A stretch of 64,000 bases of DNA from positions 4,821,501 through 4,885,500 of the forward strand of contig CATNEN010000003.1 of the NCBI GenBank assembly GCA_950097015.1, read 5' to 3'. Within the stretch, counting starts at the first letter, position 1. Each line of letters starts with the position of its first letter. The position numbers and the translations under genes are program-made. Below the pieces are notes generated by a model that was not told the DNA's origin, made no database searches, and saw only the letters and a program-made list of their open reading frames with translations. Shown here in pieces: positions 18,440 through 30,059 of the stretch. Source of the stretch: Macrostomum hystrix (Eukaryota > Platyhelminthes > Macrostomidae).

Positions 18440-19560
18440 CGCAACCTTCGTCCTTAAATAGAAGGATGAATCTATTGCCGCGCGTGAGTGACAGCTTATA
18501 AAAGTATCTACCTCATGTAGCTTGTAAAAAACTCACATCAAATGTGCTCTTCAAATGTTACACAGAAAAATATTAACAAGAAGCGAAATATCACAAAGTT
18601 AATGCTTGGGAATTCAGAACTAGTTCGCAATGTCCGCTTTGAGCCTAAAATCCCCTAATATCTATCCGAAAAAAATAGAATTCTATGCTGAACCTAGAAA
18701 TCCTATGGAATCTTGCCAAAGCTTCCCTAAATTAATTATACTGCCATACAGCATCTTACACGTCAGTAGCACAGACTGCGTCCACCCCATCAGGCTGCCT
18801 ACGCGAATCCCCAGAATCATCTTTTCCCCTCCTTCCCCTTCGGAATGGACGAGCGAAGAGGGAGGGGGAGAATTTGAAGACGAATGGGATCGGATCCGGG
18901 AAGAGGCGAATAAGGGAGCGACTTTTAGTTTTAGAAATTTTACAGGAGGGAAGAGAAGAGAAATAATCCGCAGCCACCCCAAAGTTTAGTCAGGCCAGCG
19001 GCGGCGGGGCAGAAGGGTACACGGATTCTTAGAATGAGCGTGTGAGGAGAGCAGCCAATAGCGACTGGATGAGGGACAGAGGGGGGAGAGAGCGATAGAG
19101 CTGATTTTGCAAGGAATCCAGAAGCAGGGTTGCATACTAGGCGAGGGTGGGTTGGACGATGAAGGGTCGATTGCTAAGACGGGGAAGAAAGGAAGAAAGG
19201 AACAGACTGGCCGGACTTGGACAAGCCAACCCCAATGGGGGCAACCCCGTGCCCCAAAGCTCCCCAAACCAGAAGCGGGAGTTTAAATTCTGCTGTGTAC
19301 AAGGCGAGAAGAAGTTAAACGGAGCCCAGAAAGAGGAAAGAGAGGAAAATACGCTTTTTGAGATTCGTTTACTAATTCTCGACCCAGAAAGCCTTCAGCC
19401 AGCTTTGGACTTAAAGAAAGACCGATTTTTTAACTTAAACAGCTATTTTTTTATTTCTTCAAAAATTTCAAATCTTGTTTTTGAAAATTAAAGATAATCC
19501 ATTTCGAACTGGAAAAAATATTTAAAATTTAGCCTGGAGATCAACAGTTAAACGAATTAC
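18440..19560. other. Unique segment with a GC-rich core, function unknown
   Basis: Between two arrays lies about 1.1 kb of unique sequence. Its core, 18780-19290, is GC-rich with AGCCAATAG (CCAAT-box form) near 19047 and AGGCCAGCGGCGGCGGGGC. Short frames on both strands show no family motif. It could be a promoter or leader exon; nothing is proven. Confidence 0.35.
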
Positions 19561-19794
19561 TTTTGCAGGTAAGAGTTATTAAGGCCGATTTGTTAATATT
19601 TATTATGAATTTTATGTGCATAAAGACAGGCTAAAAATGTATGACTCATTACATTCACTTTTTACATTCAGCCAAACTTCATAAACAAAGCTAGCTTTTT
19701 TGCACAAATTGGTAGGCCCTAGGTCATTTTTATATATACTAACTTGTACCTTTATTTATACCTACGGAACTTATAAAATTCATTATAAAATCTC

Positions 19795-20110
19795 CCATTC
19801 TCCCTTACCCATCTTCCATTCCATCTCACCTATCTCCCATTCTCCCTCACCCATCTTCCATTCCATCTCACCTATCTCCCATTCTCCCTCACCTATCTCC
19901 CATTCTCCCTCACCTATCTCCCATTCTCCCTCACCCATCTTCCATTCTCCCTCACCCATCTCCCATTCTCCCTTACCCATCTCCCATTCTACCTCACCCA
20001 TCTCCCATTCTCCCTTACCCATCTCCCATTCTACCTCACCCATCTCCCATTCTCCCTTACCCATCTACCATTCTCTCTCTCTCACCCATCTCCCATTCTC
20101 CCTCCCACAT
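19795..20110. repeat. 21-bp minisatellite CATCTCCCATTCTCCCT, about 15 copies
   Basis: The unit is CCCATCTCCCATTCTCCCTC plus one base, with CTTCC and CTATC variants. It directly precedes the 23-bp array at 20130. Confidence 0.93.
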
Positions 20111-20129
20111 TTTCCACATTTCTAGAAAT

Positions 20130-20785
20130 GTTGGACACCCTGTCTGTATTGAGTTAGACACCCTGACTGTCTTGTTGTGGACACCCTTGCCTTTCTTCTG
20201 GTGGACACCCTGTCTGTCTTGTAGTGGACACCCTTGCCTTTCTTCTGGTGGACACCCTGTCTGTCTTGTAGTGGACACCCTGTCTGTCTTGTAGTTGACA
20301 CCCTGTCTGTCTTGTAGTTGACACCCTGTCTGTCTTGTAGTTGACACCCTGTCTGTCTTTTAGTGGACACCCTGTCTGTCTTGTAGTGGACACCCTGTCT
20401 GTCTTGGAGTGGACACCCTGTCTGTCTTGTAGTGGACACCCTGTCTGTCTTGTAGTGGACACCCTGTCTGTCTTCTAGTGGACACCCTGTCTGTCCTGTA
20501 GTGTACACCCTGTCTGTCTTGTAGTGGACACCCTGTCTGTCTTGTAGTGGACACCCTGTCTGTCTTGGAGTGGACACCCTGTCTGTCTTCTAGTGGACAC
20601 CCTGTCTGTCTTGTAGTGGACACCCTGTCTGTCTTGTAGTGGACACCCTGTCTGTCTTGTAGTGGACACCCTGTCTGTCTTGTAGTGGACACCCTGTCTG
20701 TCTTGTAGTGGACACCCTGTCTGTCTTGGAGTGGACACCCTGTCTGTCTTGTAGTGGACACCCTGCCTGTCTTGTAGCGGACACC
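20130..20785. repeat. 23-bp minisatellite GGACACCCTGTCTGTCTTG, about 28 copies
   Basis: The unit is GTGGACACCCTGTCTGTCTT plus GTA. A longer variant with CCTTGCCTTTCTTCTGGTGG occurs twice near the left end. Confidence 0.95.
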
Positions 20786-21464
20786 CCAGTCTATGCTTCA
20801 GGCGCTGAATTTCAGCTCGCACAGTTTGCGTTGATGAAAATCGGAAATCGATATTGCTAGCAGCACCGAGAACCATTCTCATCCAGGGTCATGCATAAAA
20901 CATGGCATGATAATGTATTGCATGCAAATCATGCCACACCTATATAGCATTACTTCGGATCCACACTAAATCTATTGACTGTACTATAACTAATCCTAAA
21001 GCATTAACTCGGACGAGCAACTCATTTGTAAACTAGACGCATATAGAGACTAAGAGAGAAATAGTGGGACAGTTCTAACCAACTCCCTAAATTCATCATC
21101 AATCATTTCTAGCCTAACTTTAAACCGAATATGTATATGCCACAAATATTGTGCATATAACGTTACTATTTGTAGCAAAAATTTGCTTACCCAACTCGTA
21201 CTGAATAATAATCCATAGATTATCATAGTTGTATGTACCATTGCAAAGAACAGTTATCAGTTTACAAGCAACTAAACAAATGCCAGACAATGTAAATGAT
21301 TGAATATAAATGATATTTGTCATTGTGCACTTTTAGTTGCACTAGCAGCGAAGCAAAGGACGAGAGTTAGAGCCACAAAGACTTTTAGAGGAAATTTCAG
21401 TCTATTTCCACGATTTGTAGAAGAATAGATTCTTAAAACTCAGTAAAGTAATCATGAATTAACC
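20786..21464. other. Unique spacer between satellites
   Basis: It is AT-rich with no gene or motif recognised. Short frames near 21050-21323 look incidental. Confidence 0.5.
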
Positions 21465-23525
21465 AACAATAACCTGAATCAATCTACAATAACCTGAATC
21501 AATCGACAATAACCTGAATCAATCTACAATAACCTGAATCAATCTACAATAACCTGAATCAATCTACAATAACCTGAATCAATCTGCAATAACCTGAATC
21601 AATCTACAATAACCTGAATCAATCTACAATAACCTGAATCAATCTACAATAACCTGAATCAATCTACAATTACCTGAATCAATCTACAATAACCTGAATC
21701 AATCTCCAATAACCTGAATCAATCTGCAATAACCTGAATCAATCTACAATAACCTGAATCAATCTACAATAACCTGAATCAATCTACAAGAACCTGAGTC
21801 AATCTACAAGAACCTGAGTCAATCTACAATAACCTGAATCAATCTACAATAACCTGAATCAATCTACAATTACCTGAATCAATCTACAATAACCTGAATC
21901 AATCTGCAATAACCTGAATCAATCTACAATAACCTGAATCAATCTACAATAACCTGAATCATTCTACAATAACCTGAATCAATCTCCAATAACCTGAATC
22001 AATCTGCAATAACCTGAATCAATCTACAATAACCTGAATCAATCTACAATAACCTGAATCAATCTACAAGAACCTGAGTCAATCTACAAGAACCTGAGTC
22101 AATCTACAAGAACCTGAGTCAATCTACAATAACCTGAATCAATCTACAATAACCTGAATCAATCTACAATAACCTAAATCAATCTACAATAATCTGAATC
22201 ATTATACAATGACCTGAATCAATCTACAATAACCTGAATCAATCTACAATAACCTGAATCAATCTACAATAACCTGAATCAATCTACAATAACCTGAATC
22301 AATCTACAATAACCTGAATCAATCTACAATAACCTGAATCATTATACAATAACCTGAATCATTCTACAATAACCTGAATCATTCTACAGTAACCTGAATC
22401 AATCTACAGTAACCTGAATCAATCTGCAATAACCTGAATCAATCTACAATAACCTGAATCAATCTACAATAACCTGAATCAATCTACAAGAAACTGAGTC
22501 AATCTGCAATAACCTGAATCAATCTACAATAACCTGAATCAATCTACAAGAACCTGAATCAATCTACAATAACCTGAGTCAATCTGCAATAACCTGAATC
22601 AATCTACAATAACCTAAATCAATCTACAATAACCTGAATCATTCTACAATAACCTGAATCAATCTACAATAACCTGAATCAATCTGCAATAACCTGAGTC
22701 AATCTACAATAACCTGAATCAATCTGCAATAACCTGAATCAATCTACAATAACCTGAATCATTCTACAATAACCTGAATCATTCTACAATGACCTGAATC
22801 AATCTACAATAACCTGAATCATTCTACAATAACCTGAATCATTCTACAATAACCTGAATCAATCTACAATAACCTGAATCATTCTAAAATAACCTGAATT
22901 AATCAACAATAACCTAAAGCAATCTACAAGAACCTGAATCAATCTACAATAACCTGAATCAATCTACAAGAACCTGAATCAATCTGCAATAACCTGAATC
23001 AATCTACAGTAACCTGAATCAATCTACAATAACCTGAATCATTCTACAATAACCTGAATCAATCTACAATAACCTGAATCAATCTACAATAACCTGAATC
23101 AATCTACAATAACCTGAATCAATCTACAATAACCTGAATCAATCTACAAGAACCTGAGTCAATCTACAAGAACCTGAGTCAATCTACAATAACCTGAATC
23201 AATCTACAAGAACCTGAATCAATCTACAATAACCTGAGTCAATCTGCAATAACCTGAATCAATCTACAATAACCTGAATCAATCTACAATAACCTGAATC
23301 AATCTACAATAACCTGAATCAATCTACAATAACCTGAATCAATCTACAATAACCTGAATCATTCTACAATAACCTGAATCATTCTACAATAACCTGAATC
23401 ATTCTACAATAACCTGAATCAATCTACAATAACCTGAATCATTCTACAATAACCTGAGTCAATCTGCAATAACCTGAATCAATCTACAATAACCTGAATC
23501 AATCTACAATAACCTGAATCAATCT
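21465..23525. repeat. 20-bp satellite AACCTGAATCAATCTACAAT, about 103 copies
   Basis: The 20-bp register is unbroken from 21481 to 23521. Variants are point substitutions only (GCAAT, CAAG, GAGTC, ATTC). It lies in intergenic DNA between the myosin and LRR-Ig genes. Confidence 0.97.
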
Positions 23526-24324
23526 AACGATAATCGATTTCTTTTAAAGAGTAAAGAAAGGAAAGAACTTTTGCGAGAAGAGAAATATATTAGTTTAACT
23601 TTCACTGCATTAGTCGAACTTTCAATGGAACACAAGTTACCAAATCTGCCCAGCGTCGGTTTAAATTTTTACTTTAAAAAAAACGAAAATATTCTACTGA
23701 AAATTCCCAGGCTAGCGACTGCAGAAGGCAAAACAGGAAGATAAGACAGGGTAGACCTATGTCTAAAGATTAGAATAAATCAGGCAGACATCAAACACAA
23801 TGTCAACAAAAGTTTTTCTATAGCAGTTAAGATGGGTGAAGAGAATTCCAAACTTGCAGTAGCAGTCAGTTTTTAATGCCGTGTTAAAATCGTGCTACGC
23901 AATGTTAGGCAGCATTTCAGGTGTATCAAATTTATCCCTATTTTTCCATTTTAATGCTAGCTCGTTTAATCTTTCTTGAGCACTACTCAACAGGTTGGAT
24001 GACGGGAATTCTTATTTCTTGACAAAGAACTATTTTTTTGCCGCTTCCATCTGTTTTGCTACGTTTTTGGTTTGGTTAGGGATAAGACAGACATTTTCGA
24101 TGGGGGCTAAAATCCCCGGGCGAGAAAAACGGGGGGGTGGCGGTTTAGTATCCGGGTGGGGATTTCGTGTCGTCCATTTTTCATCTGAATTCTTTTCACA
24201 TTCTCTCTGCTTTTCACACCTACTCCAAATCAAATGCTGATCAGATTTTAAAAAGCTTACTTCTGTTTAAAAATAGATTTTGTTGTTGTTATGAAATGCT
24301 GCTCCAGAGAAATGTGATTTAATT
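23526..24324. other. Unique spacer between satellites
   Basis: No gene was recognised. A small GC-rich patch near 24110-24170 (GGGGGGGTGGCGG) has no family similarity. Confidence 0.5.
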
Positions 24325-25215
24325 GTCATTATCTCTCATTAGAGTGTCATTATCTCTCATTAGAGTGTCAGTATCTCTCATTAGAGTGTCATTGTCTCTC
24401 ATTAGAGTGTCAGTATCTCTCATTAGAGTGTCAGTATCTCTCATTAGAGTGTCAGTATCTCTCATTAGAGTGTCAGTATCTCTCATTAGAGTGTCAGTAT
24501 CTCTCATTAGAGTGTCATTGTCTCTCATTAGAGTGTCAGTATCTCTCATTAGAGTGTCATTGTCTCTCATTAGAGTGTCAGTATCTCTCATTAGAGTGTC
24601 AGTATCTCTCATTAGAGTGTCAGTATCTCTCATTAGAGTGTCAGTATCTCTCATTAGAGTGTCATTGTCTCTCATTAGAGTGTCAGTATCTCTCATTAGA
24701 GTGTAATTAACTCTCATTAGAGTGCCATTATCTCTCATTACAGTGTCATTATCTCTCATTAGAGTGTCATTATCTCTCATTAGAGTGTAATTAACTCTCA
24801 TTAGAGTGCCATTATCTCTCATTACAGTGTCATTATCTCTCATTAGAGTGTCATTATCTCTCATTACAGTGTCATTATCTCTGTTTAGAGTGTAATTAAC
24901 TCTCATTAGAGTGTCAGTATCTCTCATTAGAGTGTAATTAACTCTCATTAGAGTGTCAGTATCTCTCATTAGAGTGTAATTAACTCTCATTAGAGTGCCA
25001 TTATCTCTCATTACAGTGTCATTATCTCTCATTAGAGTGTCATTATCTCTCATTACAGTGTCATTATCTCTGTTTAGAGTGTAATTAACTCTCATTAGAG
25101 TGCCATTATCTCTCATTAGAGTGTCATTATCTCTCATTACAGTGTCATTATCTCTGTTTAGAGTGTAATTAACTCTCATTAGAGTGCCATTATCTCTCAT
25201 TAGAGTGTCATTAAC
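24325..25215. repeat. 21-bp satellite GTGTCAGTATCTCTCATTAG, about 42 copies
   Basis: Units are based on AGTGTCATTATCTCTCATTA plus one base. A multi-unit block with TGTAATTAACTC and CTCTGTTTAG variants recurs at the right half, a higher-order pattern. The 306-codon minus frame is a by-product of the 21-bp period. Confidence 0.95.
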
Positions 25216-26029
25216 TCTGTACTTAGTCTTATCAAACACGATTAACCAAAAAAAAAACTAAATCTATTCATTCTTCCTAATTAAAATGAATCCAGAAAAT
25301 CTGACATTTAAAATATAAAACTGACACATACTGTACACCATATTGCGGTACACTTTGTGGCATTTAGAACACATTTCTGTGTAAGCGTTTGTTGGCCCAG
25401 TCTACAAGAAAATCTTATCTCGTCTCGGAGCCAAATTTAAACATTACCGGATAGATTTCTCTGGGGAAATGATAAGTATGGGATGGTAGATCAGTTTTCA
25501 TCTGATCTGATCTCCCCTTCAACTCAAAGCATAGTGAGAGGATGCACTGTGTGTGGAACGCTATGGCTGGGATAAATTGGGATGCATGATGCCATTGCGC
25601 AGAGGGACCCTCAATTTACCAAGTCAAATTGAGGGAACGTTATACGCCAAAAGAGTGGGTGAAAACTAGCAACTCCCCTAGGGAGACATGCGGGTAGAGG
25701 AATAGTTGAACAGCACACGACTCAACTATCGTGACAGTTTTTAACAAGAAAATTACTTACTTCACTGAAGGCTGGTACTGCGCTGTCCAGTTGTGCAGCC
25801 AGCAGTGCAGAATATTATATATATTTTTGGTCGCATTATCCAGCTAGTGCAGTTGTACCAGTTGAATTTTTAAAAAGGCGCCGACGTAAAATATCTCAAG
25901 AATCTTGGAGACGGCTGTGCGTGACGTTGAACTGCACGCATTAGAATTGTCTCCTTAATATGATGGTAATGAAACTATTTTACTCTTAGTACAGAGTAAA
26001 TATTATTTGCGGTGTCCCCGTACATAACA
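25216..26029. other. Unique upstream region of the LRR-Ig gene
   Basis: No gene was recognised. It is the probable location of upstream control sequence; AT-rich near 25820 (ATTATATATATTTTTGG). Confidence 0.4.
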
Positions 26030-26275
26030 AGTGCTATTTTTAGACACTCGAGTAGGGTTAACTAATTTAGGCACTTGACTGTTTCTATTTTTAGAAAAAC
26101 TATTGTATAATTACGCATTCATTGTACTCCACTATCAAACGTTTCTACATTTAGCTTGAGGGTTTACCCAGTTCAGACAGTCGACTTTTAAACTGTTGCT
26201 ATTTTTAGAAACATCCTGAGAGTTACGCAATTACGGGTTTGGCACTTGACTGTTAAACTGTTGGCTATTTTGAAA
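26030..26275. repeat. Degenerate about 50-65-bp repeat with CTATTTTTAG cores, upstream of the LRR-Ig gene
   Basis: CTATTTTTAG occurs at 26034, 26085 and 26199. Degraded forms lie at 26145 and 26264, in a shared context of GGCACTTGACTGTT and TTACGCAATTAC. It lies within 400 bp of the start codon. Confidence 0.75.
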
Positions 26276-26333
26276 ACTTTTGTGAGTCTTAAAACTTGAC
26301 TTGAACAACTTGAACAATTTTTTCCCATTTCAG

Positions 26334-26413
26334 TCTTCAGTGATCTCGTCAGCTGCCTAAAATTATTTGGCGCCTCAGTCTGGCACATCGATCGCTGCTT
26401 GATTCGGCTGGTC
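26334..26413 (+). promoter_or_regulatory. 5' UTR segment and splice acceptor of the LRR-Ig gene
   Basis: TTTTTTCCCATTTCAG ends at 26333, a strong 3' splice site 80 nt before the ATG. It implies a non-coding first exon farther upstream or a trans-spliced leader. No TATA box or initiator was identified. Confidence 0.6.
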
Positions 26414-28807
26414 ATGTCCTCAGCTGGGCGAAGACATCGCTTAGCGACAGGCTGGACGCTATTAATGATGCTGACGCTGTCGTTGCTGCTTCTGCCGGTG
26501 GCGACAATGTCGGAGACTGCAGTGGCTGCCAGGCAGGAGCAGTCCCGCTGCAGTGGACGCGGAACAGGCAGTTCAGCATCCTCTGGCATTTCCTGTTCGA
26601 AGATCATCATGCAGAGCATGATTAACTTTCGAGCGGTGTGCGCATCGAACGGTCTCAACGACGTGCCGTCGGACATTCACAGCGGAGTCAACATGCTGGA
26701 GTTCCGTCTGGAAAAAAACTGCATAAAAAATCTGCACGAGAATTCGTTCACCAATTATCGAAATTTAGTTTATCTTACTGTGGAGCGAAATATCATTGAG
26801 GACATTGCCGAGGGCACATTTAAACCCTTGATTCAACTGGAGCGTCTCGATATATCCAACAATGTACTGCGCATCAAGAGCAACGCCTTTCTGAGACCGC
26901 TGACCAGGCTTAAAGAGCTACGCATGGGCAATACCCACGTTTTGCTCGAGGATGGCTTCTTTAGAGCTCAAAAAGAGACACTTGAGATCTTGGACCTTCA
27001 GGGCACCGTGGACCTCGTCATCAAGGAGGGCGCGTTCAGCGGGCTGAACAGGCTAAAAGAACTCGACCTACGGAATTGCAACCTGAAAACTTTGCCAAAC
27101 ACCGGCCTGATGCAGAAGGACCTCAGCGCAATGTCGCTACAGAATCTCAGCATGGGCGGCAACAAGTGGGAATGCGACTGCCACCTGCGCTGGCTAATGG
27201 AGTGGTACAAATCCAAGATCAACGAGGTCTCCAAGAACATCTTCTCCGGCACCGTCACCTGCGCAGGACCGCCGGAAGATCGAAACAATCGCTACCGCGG
27301 CATGGTCGGGGTGCGCCTATTTGAAAAGGACACCCAATCGACAATGTTCCAGTGCCAGCCGCAGGTGTTTGCCACAGGTACAAAAACTGAGCACAAAGTT
27401 CCACAGGGCAGCAATGTCACAATGAGCTGCCAGTTCTTCAGCGATCCTAAAGGCGACACCGTCTGGCTATTCGGCGAGAACTCGCCAACAACCAGGATCA
27501 CGTATCAGCAAGGCTATTATCCGTGGCAGTCGAAGGAAAGTGTGCACTTTGAGGCCACACTGACCATCACCAGCGTACAGGAGAAGGATCAAGGCGTGTA
27601 CATGTGCTCGGTGAACAATGAGCGCGGCATGGCCAGCCTAACTCACCGGCTCATTGTTGACACAACAAAATCTGCCATGCTAAACAGACGCTTAGTTACC
27701 GTAGTTAGCATAGGCGCCGTCATTGTCATCACCTGCGCTCTGATGATTGGCGGGGTGTTCTTTTATCACTACACACGAAACAGCCCGCGACACGCCAACA
27801 GCGGCGGCGCGGCAGCCGTGGGCATCGCTGGCGGAGGCGGCGCCGGCAGGAAGGCACCACCGTCCCATGGCCAGCAGGCCAGCTACAGTCAACTGCAGAA
27901 TCGGAGCGGGGGAGGCGGCGGCGGGCGCGCTGGCATCGGCGGTGGCGGTAGCGTCGGTGTTGTCGGGTCTGCGACGGTCGGCGAGAACGGATACTCGACC
28001 GGAGCGACGACCATCGATGGCAAGAAAAGGATCCAGTATCAGCAGCAGCAGCATCCGCTCATCATGGACCCCCAGCAGCAGCAGCAGGACCTGTCGTTTG
28101 ATCCGCCTGGCTACATGACAATCCGGTCGCCCATTAACAGACCTGCAGTCTGCGCTGCTGGCACTCTGCCGCACCAGCATCAGCACGGACCTGGTAGCGA
28201 GTGTCCAGTGCACGGATCTCGTCAGTTCGTTGGCGCGTCTTGCCCGGTGCACGGCCAGGAAGTTTCCCGGTCTGGCACTCCGCAGCAACAGCATCAGCAC
28301 CAGCATCAGCACAGCACGCTGCCTGGAGCTAAACCGTGTCCGCTGCACGGAGATCTGTACGCTACCATCGCCAAGACGTCTTCGACGGCGAATCCTTCTG
28401 GAAATCCGCCGCTGCCCCCGCCGCCTGTTGATCCAGCGCTGCTGCGTCAGCGAATGCAGCCGCAGCCACCACTACAGCCACAGCATCAGCATCAGCATCA
28501 GCTGGCAACATCATCCGGTTCCATTGGTAGTGCGCCCGGAGGAACTTACGTTCGGGCGTCAAAAGTGGACGACTGTATACCGGAGGGTTCTGTGGTCCAA
28601 CCTGTGGCAGCGGTCTCCATGGCGTCAGTTGATTTGCCGCCACCTCCGCCGTTGCCGCCACCACCGCTGCAGCAGCAGCAGCAGCAGCAAGCTCCGTTGC
28701 AACCGATGTTAATTGCGCAACAAGCGGCGGCGGTGGCAATGGCACAGCGTGGCGGACAGCACAAACCGAACGCGCAAGACGACGAAGGCTACAGCACTGC
28801 TGTCTAA
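26414..28807 (+). CDS. LRR-Ig single-pass transmembrane receptor, 797 aa, one coding exon
   Basis: This is a type I membrane protein, likely an adhesion or signalling co-receptor of the kekkon/LRIG/LINGO-like superfamily; the orthologue is not assigned. Order: signal peptide about 12-32; LRRNT cysteines at 46-76; about six leucine-rich repeats, 90-250; LRRCT with CDC at 254-256 and further cysteines near 283 and 314; one Ig domain about 330-416 with Cys339 and DQGVYMC to Cys398; membrane span about 427-451. The roughly 340-residue cytoplasmic tail is Gly-rich, then Gln/His-rich. It has three CPxHG motifs (near residues 596, 609 and 641), PPPPPLPPPP and C-terminal DEGYSTAV, a class I PDZ-ligand form. 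ATG 26414 was chosen because the frame upstream has only a TTG. A strong acceptor CCCATTTCAG ends at 26333, so a leader exon or trans-spliced leader is likely. Possible poly(A) signals include AATAAA at 29646. Confidence 0.92.
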   Translation: MSSAGRRHRLATGWTLLMMLTLSLLLLPVATMSETAVAARQEQSRCSGRGTGSSASSGISCSKIIMQSMINFRAVCASNGLNDVPSDIHSGVNMLEFRLEKNCIKNLHENSFTNYRNLVYLTVERNIIEDIAEGTFKPLIQLERLDISNNVLRIKSNAFLRPLTRLKELRMGNTHVLLEDGFFRAQKETLEILDLQGTVDLVIKEGAFSGLNRLKELDLRNCNLKTLPNTGLMQKDLSAMSLQNLSMGGNKWECDCHLRWLMEWYKSKINEVSKNIFSGTVTCAGPPEDRNNRYRGMVGVRLFEKDTQSTMFQCQPQVFATGTKTEHKVPQGSNVTMSCQFFSDPKGDTVWLFGENSPTTRITYQQGYYPWQSKESVHFEATLTITSVQEKDQGVYMCSVNNERGMASLTHRLIVDTTKSAMLNRRLVTVVSIGAVIVITCALMIGGVFFYHYTRNSPRHANSGGAAAVGIAGGGGAGRKAPPSHGQQASYSQLQNRSGGGGGGRAGIGGGGSVGVVGSATVGENGYSTGATTIDGKKRIQYQQQQHPLIMDPQQQQQDLSFDPPGYMTIRSPINRPAVCAAGTLPHQHQHGPGSECPVHGSRQFVGASCPVHGQEVSRSGTPQQQHQHQHQHSTLPGAKPCPLHGDLYATIAKTSSTANPSGNPPLPPPPVDPALLRQRMQPQPPLQPQHQHQHQLATSSGSIGSAPGGTYVRASKVDDCIPEGSVVQPVAAVSMASVDLPPPPPLPPPPLQQQQQQQAPLQPMLIAQQAAAVAMAQRGGQHKPNAQDDEGYSTAV

Positions 28808-28998
28808 CTGTGAGCCTGCCTCACCCCTAGCCCCGACACCAAGCCTCATAGCTGCTTATTATACACTATTTTTGTCGCGATCGTCTCTTTTACATACGCC
28901 CTCAGAGCCAATACTGTCTGAATTGCTGTATTACGCAGCACTCTACGTTAAGATGTACTGGTTTAAAATTGGTCGTCGAAGTTTACTTGGTCACGTGG

Positions 28999-29245
28999 TT
29001 GCTATTTTTAGAAACTTAATAGTGCAACCTAGCCAAGGGACTTAATTATTAGCTGATGCTATTTTTAGAAACTTAATAGTGCAACCTAGCCAAGGGACTT
29101 AATTATTAGCTGATGCTATTTTTAGAAACTTAATAGTGCAACCTAGCCAAGGGACTTAATTATTAGCTGATGCTATTTTTAGAAACTTAATAGTGCAACC
29201 TAGCCAAGAGACTTAATTATTAGCTGATGCTATTTTTAGAAATTC
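28999..29245. repeat. 57-bp minisatellite with CTATTTTTAG, 4.3 copies, downstream of the LRR-Ig gene
   Basis: CTATTTTTAG occurs at 29002, 29059, 29116, 29173 and 29230, exactly 57 bp apart. Units also contain AACTTAATAGTGCAACCTAG. Copies are nearly identical. It may lie within the 3' UTR. Confidence 0.93.
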
Positions 29246-30059
29246 TATAGGGGTTCGTTTACCTTAGGGTGCCACTGCGAAACCATTGCTATTTTAATAT
29301 TTTTTTACACTTAACCTTGACGCCCCAAGCACGTCACGTGCTGCACGTGACTATACCAAGCCAATTAAATTCATAGGTTTATTCAATTCAGTTTCAGATA
29401 AAATAGTATCTTCGGAACCCTAGAAAATACAGTTTTTTTATAATTAGTTATTTACGTGTTAGCCACTTTATTCTCTGCGGATTCGCTCCAAATCTCAAAT
29501 GGTTGTTGTCAAGTCTGAAAAACTTCTTAATTCTCGTCCTTTCGTCCAAATTTAAGCTTGATCGAACTTATTGTAAACAATTATCATGCTTTACAATCGA
29601 TCAGAAAATGCTCAGAAAAGGCTAGAAGTACTTTTTCACTGTTAAAATAAAACATTTTCGACTTCGCTTCTCTATCGCAAAATGAAAAAAATCCACAACT
29701 TTTTAGTTATTTTAATAGGTTGTATATGTTCTTTATAGTAGAGATAGTAAAAATATTGTGTTGACATCAATTCATTTTCGAAATAGAATTTCATCAAAGT
29801 GTTAAATCATGCTCAAATGCTTGTCAAATCACTATCGCAATTTAGTCTAAACCCATAATAACAAAATTATCTATTGTGTTTTAGTTTTTTTTAATATTCT
29901 CCTAATTTTGTTAAACTTTAATAACCTAGCTTACTGATCAGTTTTTGGGGGTCATTAGTGGCCTCAGGTGCAAATAATCAAGCTACAAATTGGACAAACT
30001 TAAGCGGTAAATTAAGGACCTTAACTTCCGTAGGCCCTCACCACTGAAGATCATTATTT
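29246..30059. other. AT-rich 3' flank of the LRR-Ig gene
   Basis: It holds several CACGTG-type E boxes (GTCACGTGCTGCACGTGACT near 29331) and AATAAA at 29646-29651. No further gene was recognised. Confidence 0.5.

Noticed and set aside
18630-19491. Short frames (93-119 codons) in the GC-rich island
   Set aside because: Frames on both strands overlap and show no motif; GC-rich DNA carries fewer stops.
21465-23525. CRISPR-like array (regular repeats)
   Set aside because: The repeats are contiguous with no variable spacers, and the genome is animal.
24319-25239. 306-codon minus-strand open frame of DTLMRDN repeats
   Set aside because: The 21-bp unit has no stop in this frame, so the frame is open by arithmetic; no unique domain, and the opposite strand is also open for over 120 codons.
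28362-28745. Alanine-rich minus frame opposite the LRR-Ig tail
   Set aside because: It is the antisense of CAG/CCG-rich coding sequence; no independent support.
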